Assembly (NCBI GenBank): GCA_020740775.1
Contig: JAHEWK010000027.1
Span: 434,001 to 498,000, forward strand
Direction of reading: 5' to 3'
Length of the DNA stretch: 64,000 bases
Source: Ilyonectria destructans
Lineage: Eukaryota > Ascomycota > Sordariomycetes > Hypocreales > Nectriaceae
Positions 42,085-52,597 of this stretch are shown one piece after another. The notes beneath the pieces were generated by a model, which was not told the origin of the DNA, did no database searches, and saw nothing but the letters and a program-made list of their open reading frames with translations. The stretch's first letter is position 1, and each line of letters opens with the position of its first letter. A program made the translations under genes and the position numbers.

Positions 42085-42805
42085 ATGGACCCGATGGGTG
42101 GTCACTGCAACAATGGACCCCTGGCAAATACCGTGTTCCTGTCTTACCCGACTTACCCGCTACCGCCGCCGCCGCCGCCATTCGACTACATGTCGCCCTG
42201 CCACCGTACCCCAGATTTCTGGGCTGGCTATCCATACGGCTGGGCAAGGTCTCCATGGTCTCCCAGCAGCAACCCTTACCCCGATCCAGGTGGGCCCCGC
42301 CACCAGCCTCCGGTGCACGGAGATCAGGTCGGCCCGTGTCAGATTCCAGCGCCTCCTCCATCCGATGTGGGCAGCGTCGTGCTGGCAGCGCGGTTGAACG
42401 AGGTCTCCGCAGCGAAGACGTCCAGTGCAGCATTGCAGGGACAACAACGTCCACCAGTCCCAGCTCGATGCCAGCTTGGAGTGCCTGAACGAGCGCGACA
42501 GGATGATTGTGGTGTGGAGGAAGCGGGGAGTACCTTGGGATCAGATACATGGAGAATATGAGAAGCGTTACAAGCCCGTCACGGTGGATGCTTTGAGGAT
42601 GCGGCTGAGTCGGCTGAAGAACAAGCACTCGTGGCTCAGACAAGCATTTCTATCGAAAGCGTGTCCGAAGGGTAGAAGGCAAAGCCAGAGAAAAGCAGAG
42701 CCGGAAGAAAGTAAGCAGACCCACCGCGGGTCTCCGGAGGGATCTTGCTTAACTGTCAAAGCACCATGGTTCTTTGCTGGTGCACCCTGCACAGCTGCAA
42801 CCTGA
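42085..42805 (+). CDS. Unknown protein with SANT/HTH-like domain (frame change inside)
   Basis: From an AACC ATG G start (42,085) the frame encodes a Pro/Tyr-rich region (PTYPLPPPPPPFDYM, DFWAGYPYGWARSPWSP). Around 42,420 the plausible coding frame changes to one that gives LNERDRMIVVWRKRGVPWDQ followed by IHGEYEKRY, VTVDALRMRLSRLK and a basic tail, ending at 42,805. The second part has the spacing of fungal Myb/SANT-like helix-turn-helix domains (RD--IV--RK-G--W--I---Y-----ALR-R--RLK), so DNA binding is likely. No intron with good splice sites bridges the two frames, so either a small intron was missed or the gene is frameshifted. No named family. Confidence 0.4.
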
Positions 42806-43396
42806 CCAGCCTGGGCTCAACATCAATGCGTGTTCTGGTGAAGGCGATTATCTTGTCTTAGAATTCGCTCCAGTGTCTTTCGCCTCTTTCGTCGCTCGAG
42901 AGACAACATGATGTCATTCTTTGCTAGGTTCGAACAATTGGCGACATAGATCTATGTTGAGATCCGTTTTTTGACGGAATCAATGGCTATTCCGATCCAT
43001 TGGTGGCTGGGATGTGGATGTCTTCTTGTCAATAGCTTTCGCTGGTTAGCGCTAGTTTTTCTTCTTCTTCAATCAATACAACAAGCTCATTTCAACACTC
43101 TATTGTCCACTGAACTGGATCTGGAAAAAGTCCACAGCAAACGATAATCTGAGTTACATATGTATACAAACTAGCGATCAGTATGTACCATCTCGACACC
43201 TCATGTCTTCCTAGATACGTCTTAGCGCAGAGCTTTCACCAAGAACACGCACCGCTCAGGGGCGCAAACCAGCAAGACCAGTGCCTTGGCTGAGCCACCA
43301 GGATGTGTCCATACAAACGTAAAGCGGGAAGAGCGTCATGGACGGGGCTGCGTGCGACTTCGACCACACTTCATGCGCCGCATGGCACGAGATAGC
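42806..43396. other. No recognisable gene
   Basis: Short frames only; nothing repeated was noticed. Confidence 0.4.
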
Positions 43397-43651
43397 ATCG
43401 CAAGCAATCCGTTTCTAGCACCTACTCGGCCTGCGTTGCCGGCACCGCAGATGTTCCGGACCTGGATGCGTTTGTTCTTCCTCCCGTCCCTCTGTCGACA
43501 CCTTCAAACGCTCAGATCAAGCACCCTTGTCCCTCGTGTCTGGGGCGAGTCGCCACCAAGGTGGACCTCAGTCGGCATTTACAGGCCCAGGGAGTACTTC
43601 TATACAAGGCCCGAAGAACCATACGAAACATCAGTAGCAGCGACGGCTGAC
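43397..43651 (+). pseudogene. Possible C2H2 zinc-finger fragment
   Basis: An open stretch of about 85 codons contains HPCPSCLGRVATKVDLSRHL followed by QAQG. The C-x2-C, the hydrophobic spacing and the DLSRH helix match a C2H2 finger, but the last histidine is replaced (QAQ). It has no start codon of its own and runs into R1 sequence, so it is a relic if real. Confidence 0.25.
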
Positions 43652-43990
43652 GTTCGGGTCTGAACAGGCTCGCTACGCATACATTATGGACCCCAAGATC
43701 TTTTAGATGAACTCTCAAGACGATGCGACGGAACGCGAACTGCACCATCGTACAGCACGTATCCGGGGCAGCCACGCGAAAAGCTTGTTACAAACGAACT
43801 TGTCCCATGTTGATCCACTGCCGGCACTGTACGTCCCTCTTCTTCCCCACGTTTCCCTTTCATGTTCTCGACAAGGTGGGGAACGACGGACAACGGACGA
43901 CGAACACACACTAAGCGACACACCAAGCGAACACACACTAAGCGACACACCAAGCGACACACCAAGCGACACACCAAGCGAACACACATA
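43640..43990. repeat. R1 dispersed repeat, two pieces in opposite orientation
   Basis: 43,660-43,820 is direct (GACGATGCGACGGAACGCGA, GAAAAGCTTGTTACAAACGA, GTTGATCCACTGCCGGCAC). 43,862-43,985 is inverted (CTCGACAAGGTGGGGAACGA, then ACACACCAAGCG tandem units). Between them, 43,829-43,861 is identical to the first 33 nt of the patatin intron. Confidence 0.75.
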
Positions 43991-44128
43991 TACACACACA
44001 CACATACATACATACATACACACAAACACACACACGCACACACGCACACACATACACACATACACACACACACACACACACGCACACACGCACACACGCA
44101 CACACATACACACATACACACACACACA
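43986..44128. repeat. (CA)n/(CACACATA)n microsatellite
   Basis: CA-rich tandem tract next to the LINE 3' end. The overlapping VCVCVC and HTHTHT frames are artefacts. Confidence 0.95.
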
Positions 44129-44183
44129 ATTTATTTCGCCCGGTGGCTGATAACCAATAGGGCACCAGTTGCTATTGTATACA
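44129..44183 (-). repeat. Extra copy of the LINE 3' terminus
   Basis: ATTTATTTCGCCCGGTGGCT… ATAACCAATAGGGCAC is a near-identical copy of 44,211-44,263, separated from it by a (CA)n tract. It marks a second, almost wholly 5'-truncated LINE insertion or a 3'-end duplication. Confidence 0.8.
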
Positions 44184-44523
44184 CACACATACACACACAC
44201 ACACACACACAATTTATTACGCCCGGTGGCTTATAACCAATAGGGCACTAGTTGCTATTGTACATTTCCGTTTCCCAAGCTTTGTCATAATCTCGTAAAA
44301 ACCCATACAGCGTCCAATTTCTGCTTTTGCTTCTTCCTTTTCAATCTTTCCGCGGGTCTCGTGGGGTATATATTATTAGCAAGCAAACTTGAAGGCTATT
44401 CTCCAAGTGTTCAGAGTCCTATCTACGGCGGCTGAAGCGGTGCCTGCTGTCCATGGCACGGGGTTTTTGATGAATGGGTGTAGGGTAGGTTAGTAAGAAA
44501 GTAGGGGATTTTGCAATCTGGTT

Positions 44524-47500
44524 TTACCGTTGTGTATTGTCAAGTCGACCTGTGGCTATTGCAAATCGTATTGTTGCGTGGACTGCTTGCATATTTGGCG
44601 TCCATTTTGCGTCGTCTGCTGGTGCCTTTCCTCCCAGGAAAAATGAGAGATTTCCTCTTTGTGTCTCGGTGCACTGCAACATTTGAGCCCGCTGTGCTAT
44701 CCATTTTCTGCATCGGAAGAGGAAATGCTCGACTGTCTCTGTCGCTTGTCCACATGCGCATTGTGCTGATGCTGCTGCTGTAATCCGGAAGAGATATCCA
44801 TTCAATCTGGCCATACCTGTCCTGAGCTGTGCCAGTACGCTGGCCTCTCTCCATGACAAGCCGTCGTATAGTTGTCGAGTGTGCTTACCTGGTAACGCAG
44901 CATCGACTCTCTTTGAAAACCTTCCGACGTTGTCTGGCAGGCGTTGGTTAGTGCCCTGGTTCCTTAGAGCCAAGTTAAGGGTTGTTGATCTCATTCTAGG
45001 AAACTTCAGGGCCGGGATAGCACCATCTCGGGTTGCATCTCGCGCCTCTTCTTTAGCAGTCTTCAAGAGTTTATGTTCAGCACTGATGGGTATCCATATG
45101 GCGGTTACCACATTTCCGTTACCCTTTAATGCTTCAATGGAGTCGTATATACATCCAACATACTCTTGACCAGATTGCTGGCGAGGATTTCGCAGCGTAA
45201 GCACAGCAGCTTTGTTGCTCGTTAACAGTGCTACGCTTCGGTACCTGAGGTCAGGTAAGTGCCTGACTGCATATGCCATCGCCGCCAAATCCCCAGAAAA
45301 CGGATTTTGTTCTGTTCTCACGCCAAGCGTGAAGGAAAATCGCTCACGCCTCGGTCCTCCTCGCACCGATATAGGGATCTCGATGATCCCACCGACGCCT
45401 ACTACTCCGTTCCGTGCTGAACAGCTCACTGCGATGCGTACTGCCCAGCCCAGATCTGCTTGTGTCGTCTCTGTCTTGTCGGCAACGATGGTTTGTAACC
45501 GTTCTGCCCAAGGTGCCAATGTGAACGGGTTGACCGTTTCTAGTTCCTCCACTGGTATCTCATTGAGTGCCACTGCCATGTCGTAAAATGGCGAGCGGTG
45601 ATATCTTCTGAACTTTCGGATGCGGGATGTAGCGTTACGAAGTGGGTTGGTTGTTGGCAGGGTGTGGAGGTTAGTCCACATCTTGATCGCCCGCCTCCAG
45701 AAACGTTCCTGTGCGCTAGCGATACGTGCCTCAGCTTCTGCTACGCTTGTTGCCACTGTGAGAAACGTTCCCACGATTGCTTGTGCCCCAATCCTTTGGA
45801 CTCGGTTGATGGGACTGGCTCTTCTGTACTTGCACGCGTGCATCCAGACGTTCGAGGCGTAATCTACTACTGGGGCAACCATGGCTGTAAACAGTTGTCT
45901 TGCTGTCGCTGGGGTGAGACCCCTGAGCCGTTGTAGCTCCATGGCCGCTTCCAAGCCCTTGGTCGCTGCTCGTGCAATGTGTTCTTTGTACTTCAAGCCG
46001 GAATCCATAATCATTCCGAGAACCTTGACTTGGGTTTTGGGTCGGACGAGCCGCTCCTTGACTGCAAAGGGCTCTGAGTTAGACTTATACGCCTTTCGGG
46101 TGAAGTGTATGATCGCCGTCTTCTCCGCCTCAAAGGTTGCGCCACTCCTCCTCTCCCAGTCCAGCGCATTCTCGATGATTGCTTCAATTCCGTCGCGATT
46201 GCTCTCTGCTGTCGGGCCTGTGACCCACGCTGTGAAGTCGTCCACGAAGGCTATCGCTCCTCCGTAACAATCAATTCGCTGCTGTACGAGGTCTGCGTTG
46301 AAGAATAGAAACAGGATCGGAGACAGAGGGGACCCTTGCGGTAGACCAGCTTGTGGCAAGCTTCGCACCTCCGATGCCTGTCCGTTGACCCGAATGGTCG
46401 CTGTGCGATTCGAGCAAAAGGCCTCAATCCAGTGAAGCAGCTCCTCTGGGATGCCCCTTGCTCTCAATCGTTGGACGAGTCTCTCTTTGCACACTCCATT
46501 GTATGCCCCCTTGACGTCGAAACTCACGAGGCTAAGGATTCGTCGGCCTCGCCAGGCAGCGTAGATTTGCTCTTGCAGCAGCATCAGCGCTTGCTCAGCA
46601 GACCGCTGTTTACGGGCTCCGAAGTGGTTTGTTGGCAACAGTCCATATGTCTCGACGGCATGTGAGATCCTTTCTGCAATGACCGACTCCAATACTTTGC
46701 CCAGCGTAGACAGAAGCGATATAGGTCTCCATGCCCTCGCAATCGAATAGTCTCCTTTGTCTGGTTTCTTGAGAGGAATAATGTTGGCACGCCTTCATTA
46801 GTCAGGCAGTACTCCTTCTTCCAGCGACGCCCGAAATAACGATAAGACTCGTTGCTTAACAACTGGCCAAACCTGTTTCCAGACTATAGCGGGTAGTCCG
46901 TCTTCACCGGGTGCTTTCCACGGCTTTGCCGCGAAGAGCTGTCGCTCTATCTCTTCCATGGTGATGTCTGGCATGGTGATGGCACCTCCGCGCTGTGGTC
47001 TCTCCCCTTCCTCCTCGATGTGCTCCGGTAGAGGGGGGAAGAAGGTGGCTAGCATTTCATCGGCCTGTTCGCTATTGTTGGCTGTGCGCGTGCCATCAGC
47101 CCTTACAAGCTGGGGCACCTTGCCAAATGCTGTGTCATCTCCAGACTTGAGATACTTTGCTGCCTTCCAAATGTTGTCGTTATTGGCTAGGAACTCGTTC
47201 CAGTGCGTCTTTTTCTGCTGTCTGATGGCATCGTGGTACTGCTTTGCTGCTCCTTTGGCTGTGTTTTCGAGCTCCTCACACGTTTGTCCTGCTCGCCTTG
47301 ATGCTCTGGCGCGATTTCTCCAGTACGTGTATATCCGCCGGAGTTGCGTGAGGTCTGAGGTCCACCAGCGCTTTGCGTAGGGCGACGGCTTAGCTCTGGG
47401 TGTCAGAGCGCGAACCGCCTCTAGCACCACTGACATGAGCCTGTCCGTCTCCTGCTGTACGGTACCACCCGTCGGAGTGGTCTCTAGTGCAGCGGCGATT

Positions 47501-48287
47501 CGGACGTTGATTTCCTTCCATGGTGCATTTTTGAGTAGGAGTCGTTCCTTGGCCTTCGGTACCGGAAGCGAAATGTCGAACTCCGTCTCAATGGCACGAT
47601 GATCGGAGCCATGCTCTGTACCGTGTATCGCGCATTTGACAGCTGAGGTCGCTAGGTCCTCGGATGCGAGGACCAGGTCGATCGTTGATTCATGTTCTCC
47701 ACCTTGCCAAGTCTTCGTGCCTCTCTGGAGCAGGCTGCTGAGAGCAAACTCACTCATCAGACCGATGATTTGGTCTGCCTCGCCCTGTCTCTCTAGCGAG
47801 ACATCCTCCCCTCCCCAGAGCTGATCGTGACGGTTGAAGTCGCCCGCAATCACCACGTCCACCACTCTTCCTGCGTCTCGCCTCGTATCTTCAATAGTTT
47901 TACGTAGGTTGTCGCACGCCTTCCTCAGCGCCTCAACGTCAATTCCTTGAACATAGACAGAGAACACCAATATTGAGCGTTCCGGGAGTCGTATCAGTGC
48001 CGCCGTTATGTCCGGGGACTCGGCACCTGCTCTGCATCCAAATCGTTCCTGATCCAAAGCATGCTTCGGATCGCCCATCTGCCTTCTCTGTACGTTGGTG
48101 GTACCATCTTCATCCACTTATGGTGTCCCATTGGAGTCGTCAAAAGACGACCCTTAATCCTCCGCGCTTGTGGTTCCTGGATGGCTAGCACTGCTGCGTT
48201 CTGAATGTCTTTGTCGTTCATCAAACTTTTATGAACTTCGCCGCGTTTTCGTACGTTGAGCTGGATCATTCGAAGCGTGCTACTCAT
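44524..48287 (-). pseudogene. LINE ORF2 (endonuclease-RT-RNase H), broken
   Basis: The start ATG at 48,287 overlaps the ORF1 stop. The endonuclease begins STLRMIQLNVRKRG and AVLAIQEPQ, then a one-base frame change near 48,010, then [25 protein letters not shown] and [11 protein letters not shown] (catalytic Asp/Asn and SDH). At about 46,797-46,792 TAA TGA interrupts GVLPD..RRANIIPLKKP; CAA TGG (Gln-Trp) would be expected, so two C-to-T/G-to-A changes made the stops. RT follows with FDVKGAYNGV, GLPQGSPLSP and the catalytic AFVDD. After an RNase-H-like region come HFLFRCRKW and CACGQ, a zinc knuckle. It would nick target DNA and copy the RNA there if intact. Confidence 0.9.
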
Positions 48288-49599
48288 GCGGAGAAGGGTA
48301 GAGCTTCTTGCAATTTCTGCTGAACGACTCGTGGGGACCCCCACAGAGCACACACTTGAAGATAGTTTCATTGCATGTGCTATGGTGGTGACCTTCCTTT
48401 GCGCATTTTCCACAAACCTGGGTGCTGTTACATTGGAAAGCTTTATGACCGACTTGTTGGCAGTTGTAGCACTGATTTGGGCGAGGTCGGCGTTCGAACA
48501 CTCTGGCGTATCCAGATTCTCCTCCAGCATAAAAGAAACCCTCCGAGAGGAGCCTTCTTGAGTCTGAACCTTTGGTAAGGTAAACGACCATTGAGCCGTA
48601 TGCTTTTGGAATGTCTCTTTTGCTTAGCCAAACCATTTTTGCAATCTGCGTGTCATTTTCCTTTCCAAAGGCCTCGGCAGCTCCCGTACGGATGTTACCC
48701 GCTTCATCCAGCACTGCTATGCGCTTGACGTTATCCACTTTAATGGGATAGAGCTCATCCCGTAGCACCCGGGCGCCTCGTGCCAATTTGGCTCCCACCA
48801 GTCGTTTCACCATTTGGTGTTCAGCTTCATCTCTGCATACGATCCTGATCCGGTTCCGGCTCTTCCGGTCCTTGGTTACCGCCTGGCAGCGCCAGCTGGA
48901 CTGGCCCTGCTCAGCACGTACCTCACTCTCCACGATAGTCCGGATAGCACTTGCTGTAATTAGCTCTGCTTCTTCCTTTTCCACCCTCGATGTGTCGACC
49001 GTGCAATAAAACGCATCGGTGAGATTCGAGGGCGATATGTTGCCAGATGGGATGTTGCTAGGTTGGGACGAGGGTGGCGATCGCATGACGTCAGCGAAAG
49101 AGATGTGCGGGGTAGCTGCCGCGCTCGCGGTGATAGCTTCAAGTTGTTCGCGAATGAGCTTCAACTCATCGCCCATCTGCTTCTTGGTGTCTTCCAATTG
49201 TTGACTCAACTCTTGGGCCGTATTTTGCTGTTCCTCAGCTGCTTCCTTCAAATCTCGAATTACCTCTTGCTGGTTGCTGATGATCCCGTTCTGCTCCTTG
49301 ATGGCTTCCCTTAGCCCTTGGAACTCAGCGCGGTATTCGCCCAATAACTCCAAGGCCTTCTGGAGCATCGCCCTTCCCTCGTTGTTGTTGCTACTGTTTC
49401 CCTTCCTTGGGTCTGTCGCATGACCGACTTCTCCTTCAATCGTTGTCGCTCTCGTTGTCGCTCTCGTGGCATATCGGCTGCTTTTGTTCGGTTCTTTCGC
49501 AGTGTCCTCGAGCTTTCGCTTCATGCTTCGGAGCCTCATCGGCGTCGTCACGCGGCCGCTTGGCCCCACCAAGGTCTCGGCGTTTGCCAGAGAGGTCAT
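48280..49599 (-). CDS. LINE ORF1 nucleic-acid-binding (Gag-like) protein
   Basis: 439 residues, no interruption. The N-terminal third is basic, followed by a long coiled coil (about residues 95-165: NQQEVIRDLKEAAEEQQNTA …) likely to trimerise. The C-terminus has three zinc knuckles: CYNCQQVGHKAFQC, CGKCAKEGHHHSTC and CVLCGGPHESFSRNC. It binds the element RNA as a ribonucleoprotein. The stop TAG at 48,282-48,280 overlaps the ORF2 ATG in ATGAGTAG, a layout suited to termination-reinitiation. Confidence 0.92.
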   Translation of the reverse strand: MTSLANAETLVGPSGRVTTPMRLRSMKRKLEDTAKEPNKSSRYATRATTRATTIEGEVGHATDPRKGNSSNNNEGRAMLQKALELLGEYRAEFQGLREAIKEQNGIISNQQEVIRDLKEAAEEQQNTAQELSQQLEDTKKQMGDELKLIREQLEAITASAAATPHISFADVMRSPPSSQPSNIPSGNISPSNLTDAFYCTVDTSRVEKEEAELITASAIRTIVESEVRAEQGQSSWRCQAVTKDRKSRNRIRIVCRDEAEHQMVKRLVGAKLARGARVLRDELYPIKVDNVKRIAVLDEAGNIRTGAAEAFGKENDTQIAKMVWLSKRDIPKAYGSMVVYLTKGSDSRRLLSEGFFYAGGESGYARVFERRPRPNQCYNCQQVGHKAFQCNSTQVCGKCAKEGHHHSTCNETIFKCVLCGGPHESFSRNCKKLYPSPHE

Positions 49600-49640
49600 G
49601 ATGAAAGCCAGCCCACCACCTTACCACTCTTCCAATTGAG

Positions 49641-50279
49641 GAAATAATAAAGATTTCAAGATAGATCGATAGTAATCGTTTTTCGCAATTGCGTCATACC
49701 CGGTATTGTTGATACACCACAGTGGGTGCTGTTACACACATACAGTTTTGGGCATAATTAGCTTCCTATTTCATTAAGCATAAAAACCTGTTTAGACCAA
49801 TAATTCACGTGACACAGTACTAATAAAAATGCTATCGACTGTACTTACACGGAATGACTTGATACAATCCAAAATTGGTCTAAATAGTAAGCTATTTTAG
49901 TCTCTGTCCACTTTTGGTAGGTACAGTAATCTATATACAGTGCATTTACACTGTACACACTGATGTCACCCGCTTTCGGTCGGTCCACAGTGTAGCCCTG
50001 GAACTGGGTACAAGCTTGACTGACATAATCAATCACCTGATTACTAACTTATTTCTCCATGGGCGGAGATCTCCGATCTGGGTACGCAAGTGACGCCACG
50101 ATCATTTACGGTATGCACTAGGTTGCATCAGGACTGCACTCTCCCACTACTTTTTCATCGTCGCTCATTTGTAAATAGCTTCAATGATGGGATTTTGTAG
50201 ATGATACTGGATGAAACGCCAGTATTCAAACGATATTATGATGCTCACGTGATCGCCTTATAGAAAGCCATGGAAGGCG
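49641..50279. other. AT-rich intergenic sequence
   Basis: Noticeably richer in A/T than its surroundings, with short palindromes (ACAGTGCATTTACACTGT near 49,937). It could be a decayed Tc1/mariner-like or MITE element, but no terminal repeats or transposase motif were found. Confidence 0.4.
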
Positions 50280-50369
50280 TTGGAAGGCGTGCACGGCCAT
50301 GGAAAGTTAAGGACAGGTGTCCTTTGTTGCTCGTTGGTACGAAGCGAACGTGGGAGAACGAACCAGACA

Positions 50370-50877
50370 ATGCCTTGCGATGCGTCACCAACCATGAGTG
50401 AGACTAGAATTGACTGGCCAAGTGACGATGCGAGCGACTCCCAGACCCGTGACCTTCAAACATCCGACAGCGAGGTGTCTCAACAGGCAACCCCAGCCCC
50501 AAGAAGCCGGCTGAGACCTGCAGGGAGTACCTTGGCGTTCGTGTCCTTTGCTGACTGGGAGCCAGAAACGGTCATACGAAGGCGAACCTACGATACGCTA
50601 CAACGTGGAATGGAAACTATCGGTAAAAAACAGGGATCAAGCAGGCGAATCGGAGCTCGACATTGTGATATCGCCACACAAATTTTGGAAACACGTCCTC
50701 CGACCGAAGGTAACTTACGCAAGCGCGAACGAAGCGCAGATGACGAAGCTTGTCCTGTCCGTAACCGACTATAAGACAAAGAACATAACGAAGCGTGGCT
50801 CATGCAAGGATCCTGATCCAACTTGTTCTGCAAAGCAAGGCACATGTTTTCTGTTACTTTTCTGGGTCGACCTGTAG
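50370..50877 (+). pseudogene. Relic of a conserved fungal protein of unknown function
   Basis: The first part has a low-complexity acidic Ser/Thr/Gln region and STLAFVSFADWEPE. After a one-base shift near 50,570 the second frame gives EPTIRYNVEWKLSVKNR, then ELDIVISPHKFWKHVLRPKV and LVLSVTDYKTKNITKRG. I recognise this arrangement (…YRVEWKLTLNNR…D-V—P--YW…VVVSVTDRS-R-LTKRF) from uncharacterised proteins common in repeat-rich parts of Pezizomycotina genomes. The usual C-terminal portion is missing. It is a broken copy. Confidence 0.5.
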
Positions 50878-51057
50878 TACTACGAAGGGCGTCGATTGTG
50901 CCATATTGGAGTATGTTCGATCGAGCATATTAGTCCGAAAAATGGGTCATCCTAGACGTATACAGTGTGTAGGCTTCAAAATCAACACTATGTGGGGCTA
51001 TGACACAATTTTATGCATTTGTACATAAGAGAAAACTAACTATGCGTGTGTGTGTAC

Positions 51058-51088
<31 letters not shown>

Positions 51089-51097
51089 TACACATAC

Positions 51098-51860
51098 TAG
51101 GGTTCCGTTTTTGACGGTCAAAAACGGTATTTGACCGTCAAATACCTAAAGGGGGTTTTTGGCAGTAATTTACGTCAAAACCCCTCCCAATTTAGGCTTA
51201 GCGCTTAGAATTAGCTGGTACACGGAATAGGCTTAGTGCCTCAAATCACCAATGCAGCGCACAAATCGTCACCAAATTCCCTTCTTCGGGGTTGAAAAGT
51301 AAAGGACAATGTAACTTGTCACGGGCCGGATGAGATCAACTCAAGAGGTAATGCCACTGTATTGCGAGAATACTACGATGGAGAGGAAAGAGAGAAAGCG
51401 GGCAGGCGCGTAGACGCGTTGACGCGTTGATAGTCCCTGTGGCCTGCCCCGTGCGCCCTAGTTTCATATCGACCCCACCCTGGGTCCAGTACTCCGGACG
51501 TTCCCGTCACATAACTGTCAGAATGAGCAACAAAGGCTATCGCCCTATGACCCATGGTGTTTATGAACACTTTGTAAGGAGGCTCAAGTCGGTCAAAGAT
51601 AATGCAGCGGAACCGATAGTTATCAAAAACTGGCAGACAGTTGATGTTGCTCGGCTGATAAACACTGATAAAGATAGAAAACGCCTTCCAAGACTTCTAT
51701 TTTTGTCGATGGCTGGGTTTGGGAAGAGACTGATTTGGGAAATAGTGGGGATAATATGGACGTCGGCCAATGAGAGGTTTTCGACATGTAAATTACCTCG
51801 AGGTTTCTGACGTCAAAAACCGTGGTCAGATAGGTAAATTACCGTTCGGTAAATTCTATG
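51098..51860. repeat. Candidate decayed DNA element with TTTTTGACGTCA-type ends
   Basis: The left end carries CCGTTTTTGACGGTCAAAAA and TATTTGACCGTCAAATA, two overlapping palindromes. The right end, read inverted, has GGTAATTTACC and GGTTTTTGACGTCAGAAACC. Inside, a plus-strand frame (51,523-51,810; MSNKGYRPMTHGVYEHFVRR, NWQTVDVARLINTDKDRKRL) has no known family. The paired ends suggest a small transposon, but they align only loosely. Confidence 0.35.
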
Positions 51861-52595
51861 AACGTGTGTACGTGTGTGTCTATGAACGTATATGAACGTG
51901 TGTGAACGTGTGTGTTCTATGAACGTGTGTGAACGTGTGTGTTGAACGTGTGTGTTATGAACGTGTGTGTAACACACGTTCAACACACACGTTCATAGAA
52001 AACACACACGTAACACACGTTCATACACGTTCAACACACGTTCAACACACGTTCAACACACACGTTCATATAACTTCAACACACACGTTCAGCACACACG
52101 TACACACATGTTCAACACACATTCAACACACGTACACACACGTTCAACACGACACACACGTTCACACACACGTACACACACGTACACACACGTTCAACAC
52201 GACACACACGTTCAACACACACGTTCACACACACGTACACACACGACACACACGTACACACACGTACACACACGTTCAACACGACACACACGTTCATAAA
52301 CGTTCATATACACACACGTATACACACGTTCATACACGTTCATAGACACACACGTTCAACACACACGTTCATATACGTTCAACACACACAACACACACGT
52401 TCAACCACGTTCATAGAAATAACACGCACGTACACACGTTCAACACACACGACACACACGACACACACGACACACACGACACACACGACACACACGACAC
52501 ACACGACACACACGACACACACGACACACACGACACACACGACACACACGACACACACGACACACACGACACACACGACACACACGTACACCCTC
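51858..52595. repeat. Composite minisatellite of ACACACGTTCA / ACACACGTAC / ACACACGAC
   Basis: It begins with GAACGTGTGT on the plus strand, flips at about 51,972 to the complementary ACACACGTTCA orientation, and ends (52,447-52,585) with some 15 perfect 9-bp ACACACGAC units. The flip makes an inverted array able to form a long hairpin. Open frames across it are artefacts. It lies directly against the R1 copy at 52,598. Confidence 0.95.
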
Positions 52596-52597
52596 GG

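Larger units (their letters stand above)
44211..49640 (-). mobile_element. Tad-like non-LTR retrotransposon (LINE), nearly full length
   Basis: Sense strand is minus. ORF1 (49,599-48,280) and ORF2 (48,287-44,524) overlap by a few bases. ORF2 order is AP-endonuclease, reverse transcriptase, RNase-H-like, C-terminal CCHC, as in the Tad/I group of fungal LINEs. The 3' UTR of about 310 bp ends ...GGGCGTAATAAATT followed by (GT)n rather than poly(A). ORF1 is intact but ORF2 has one frame change and two adjacent stops, so the copy cannot retrotranspose by itself. The 5' end is not certain; I place it near 49,640 where sequence turns AT-rich. No target duplication was identified. Confidence 0.9.

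Noticed and set aside
49845..50036. 63-codon frame as a transposase piece
   Set aside because: No DDE spacing or helix-turn-helix; the surrounding AT-rich palindromes alone do not support a Tc1/mariner call.
52440..52590. Regular repeat array considered as CRISPR
   Set aside because: Units of 9 bp without unique spacers, in a eukaryotic genome; it is a minisatellite. The same holds for 26,095-26,460 and 55,195-55,425.
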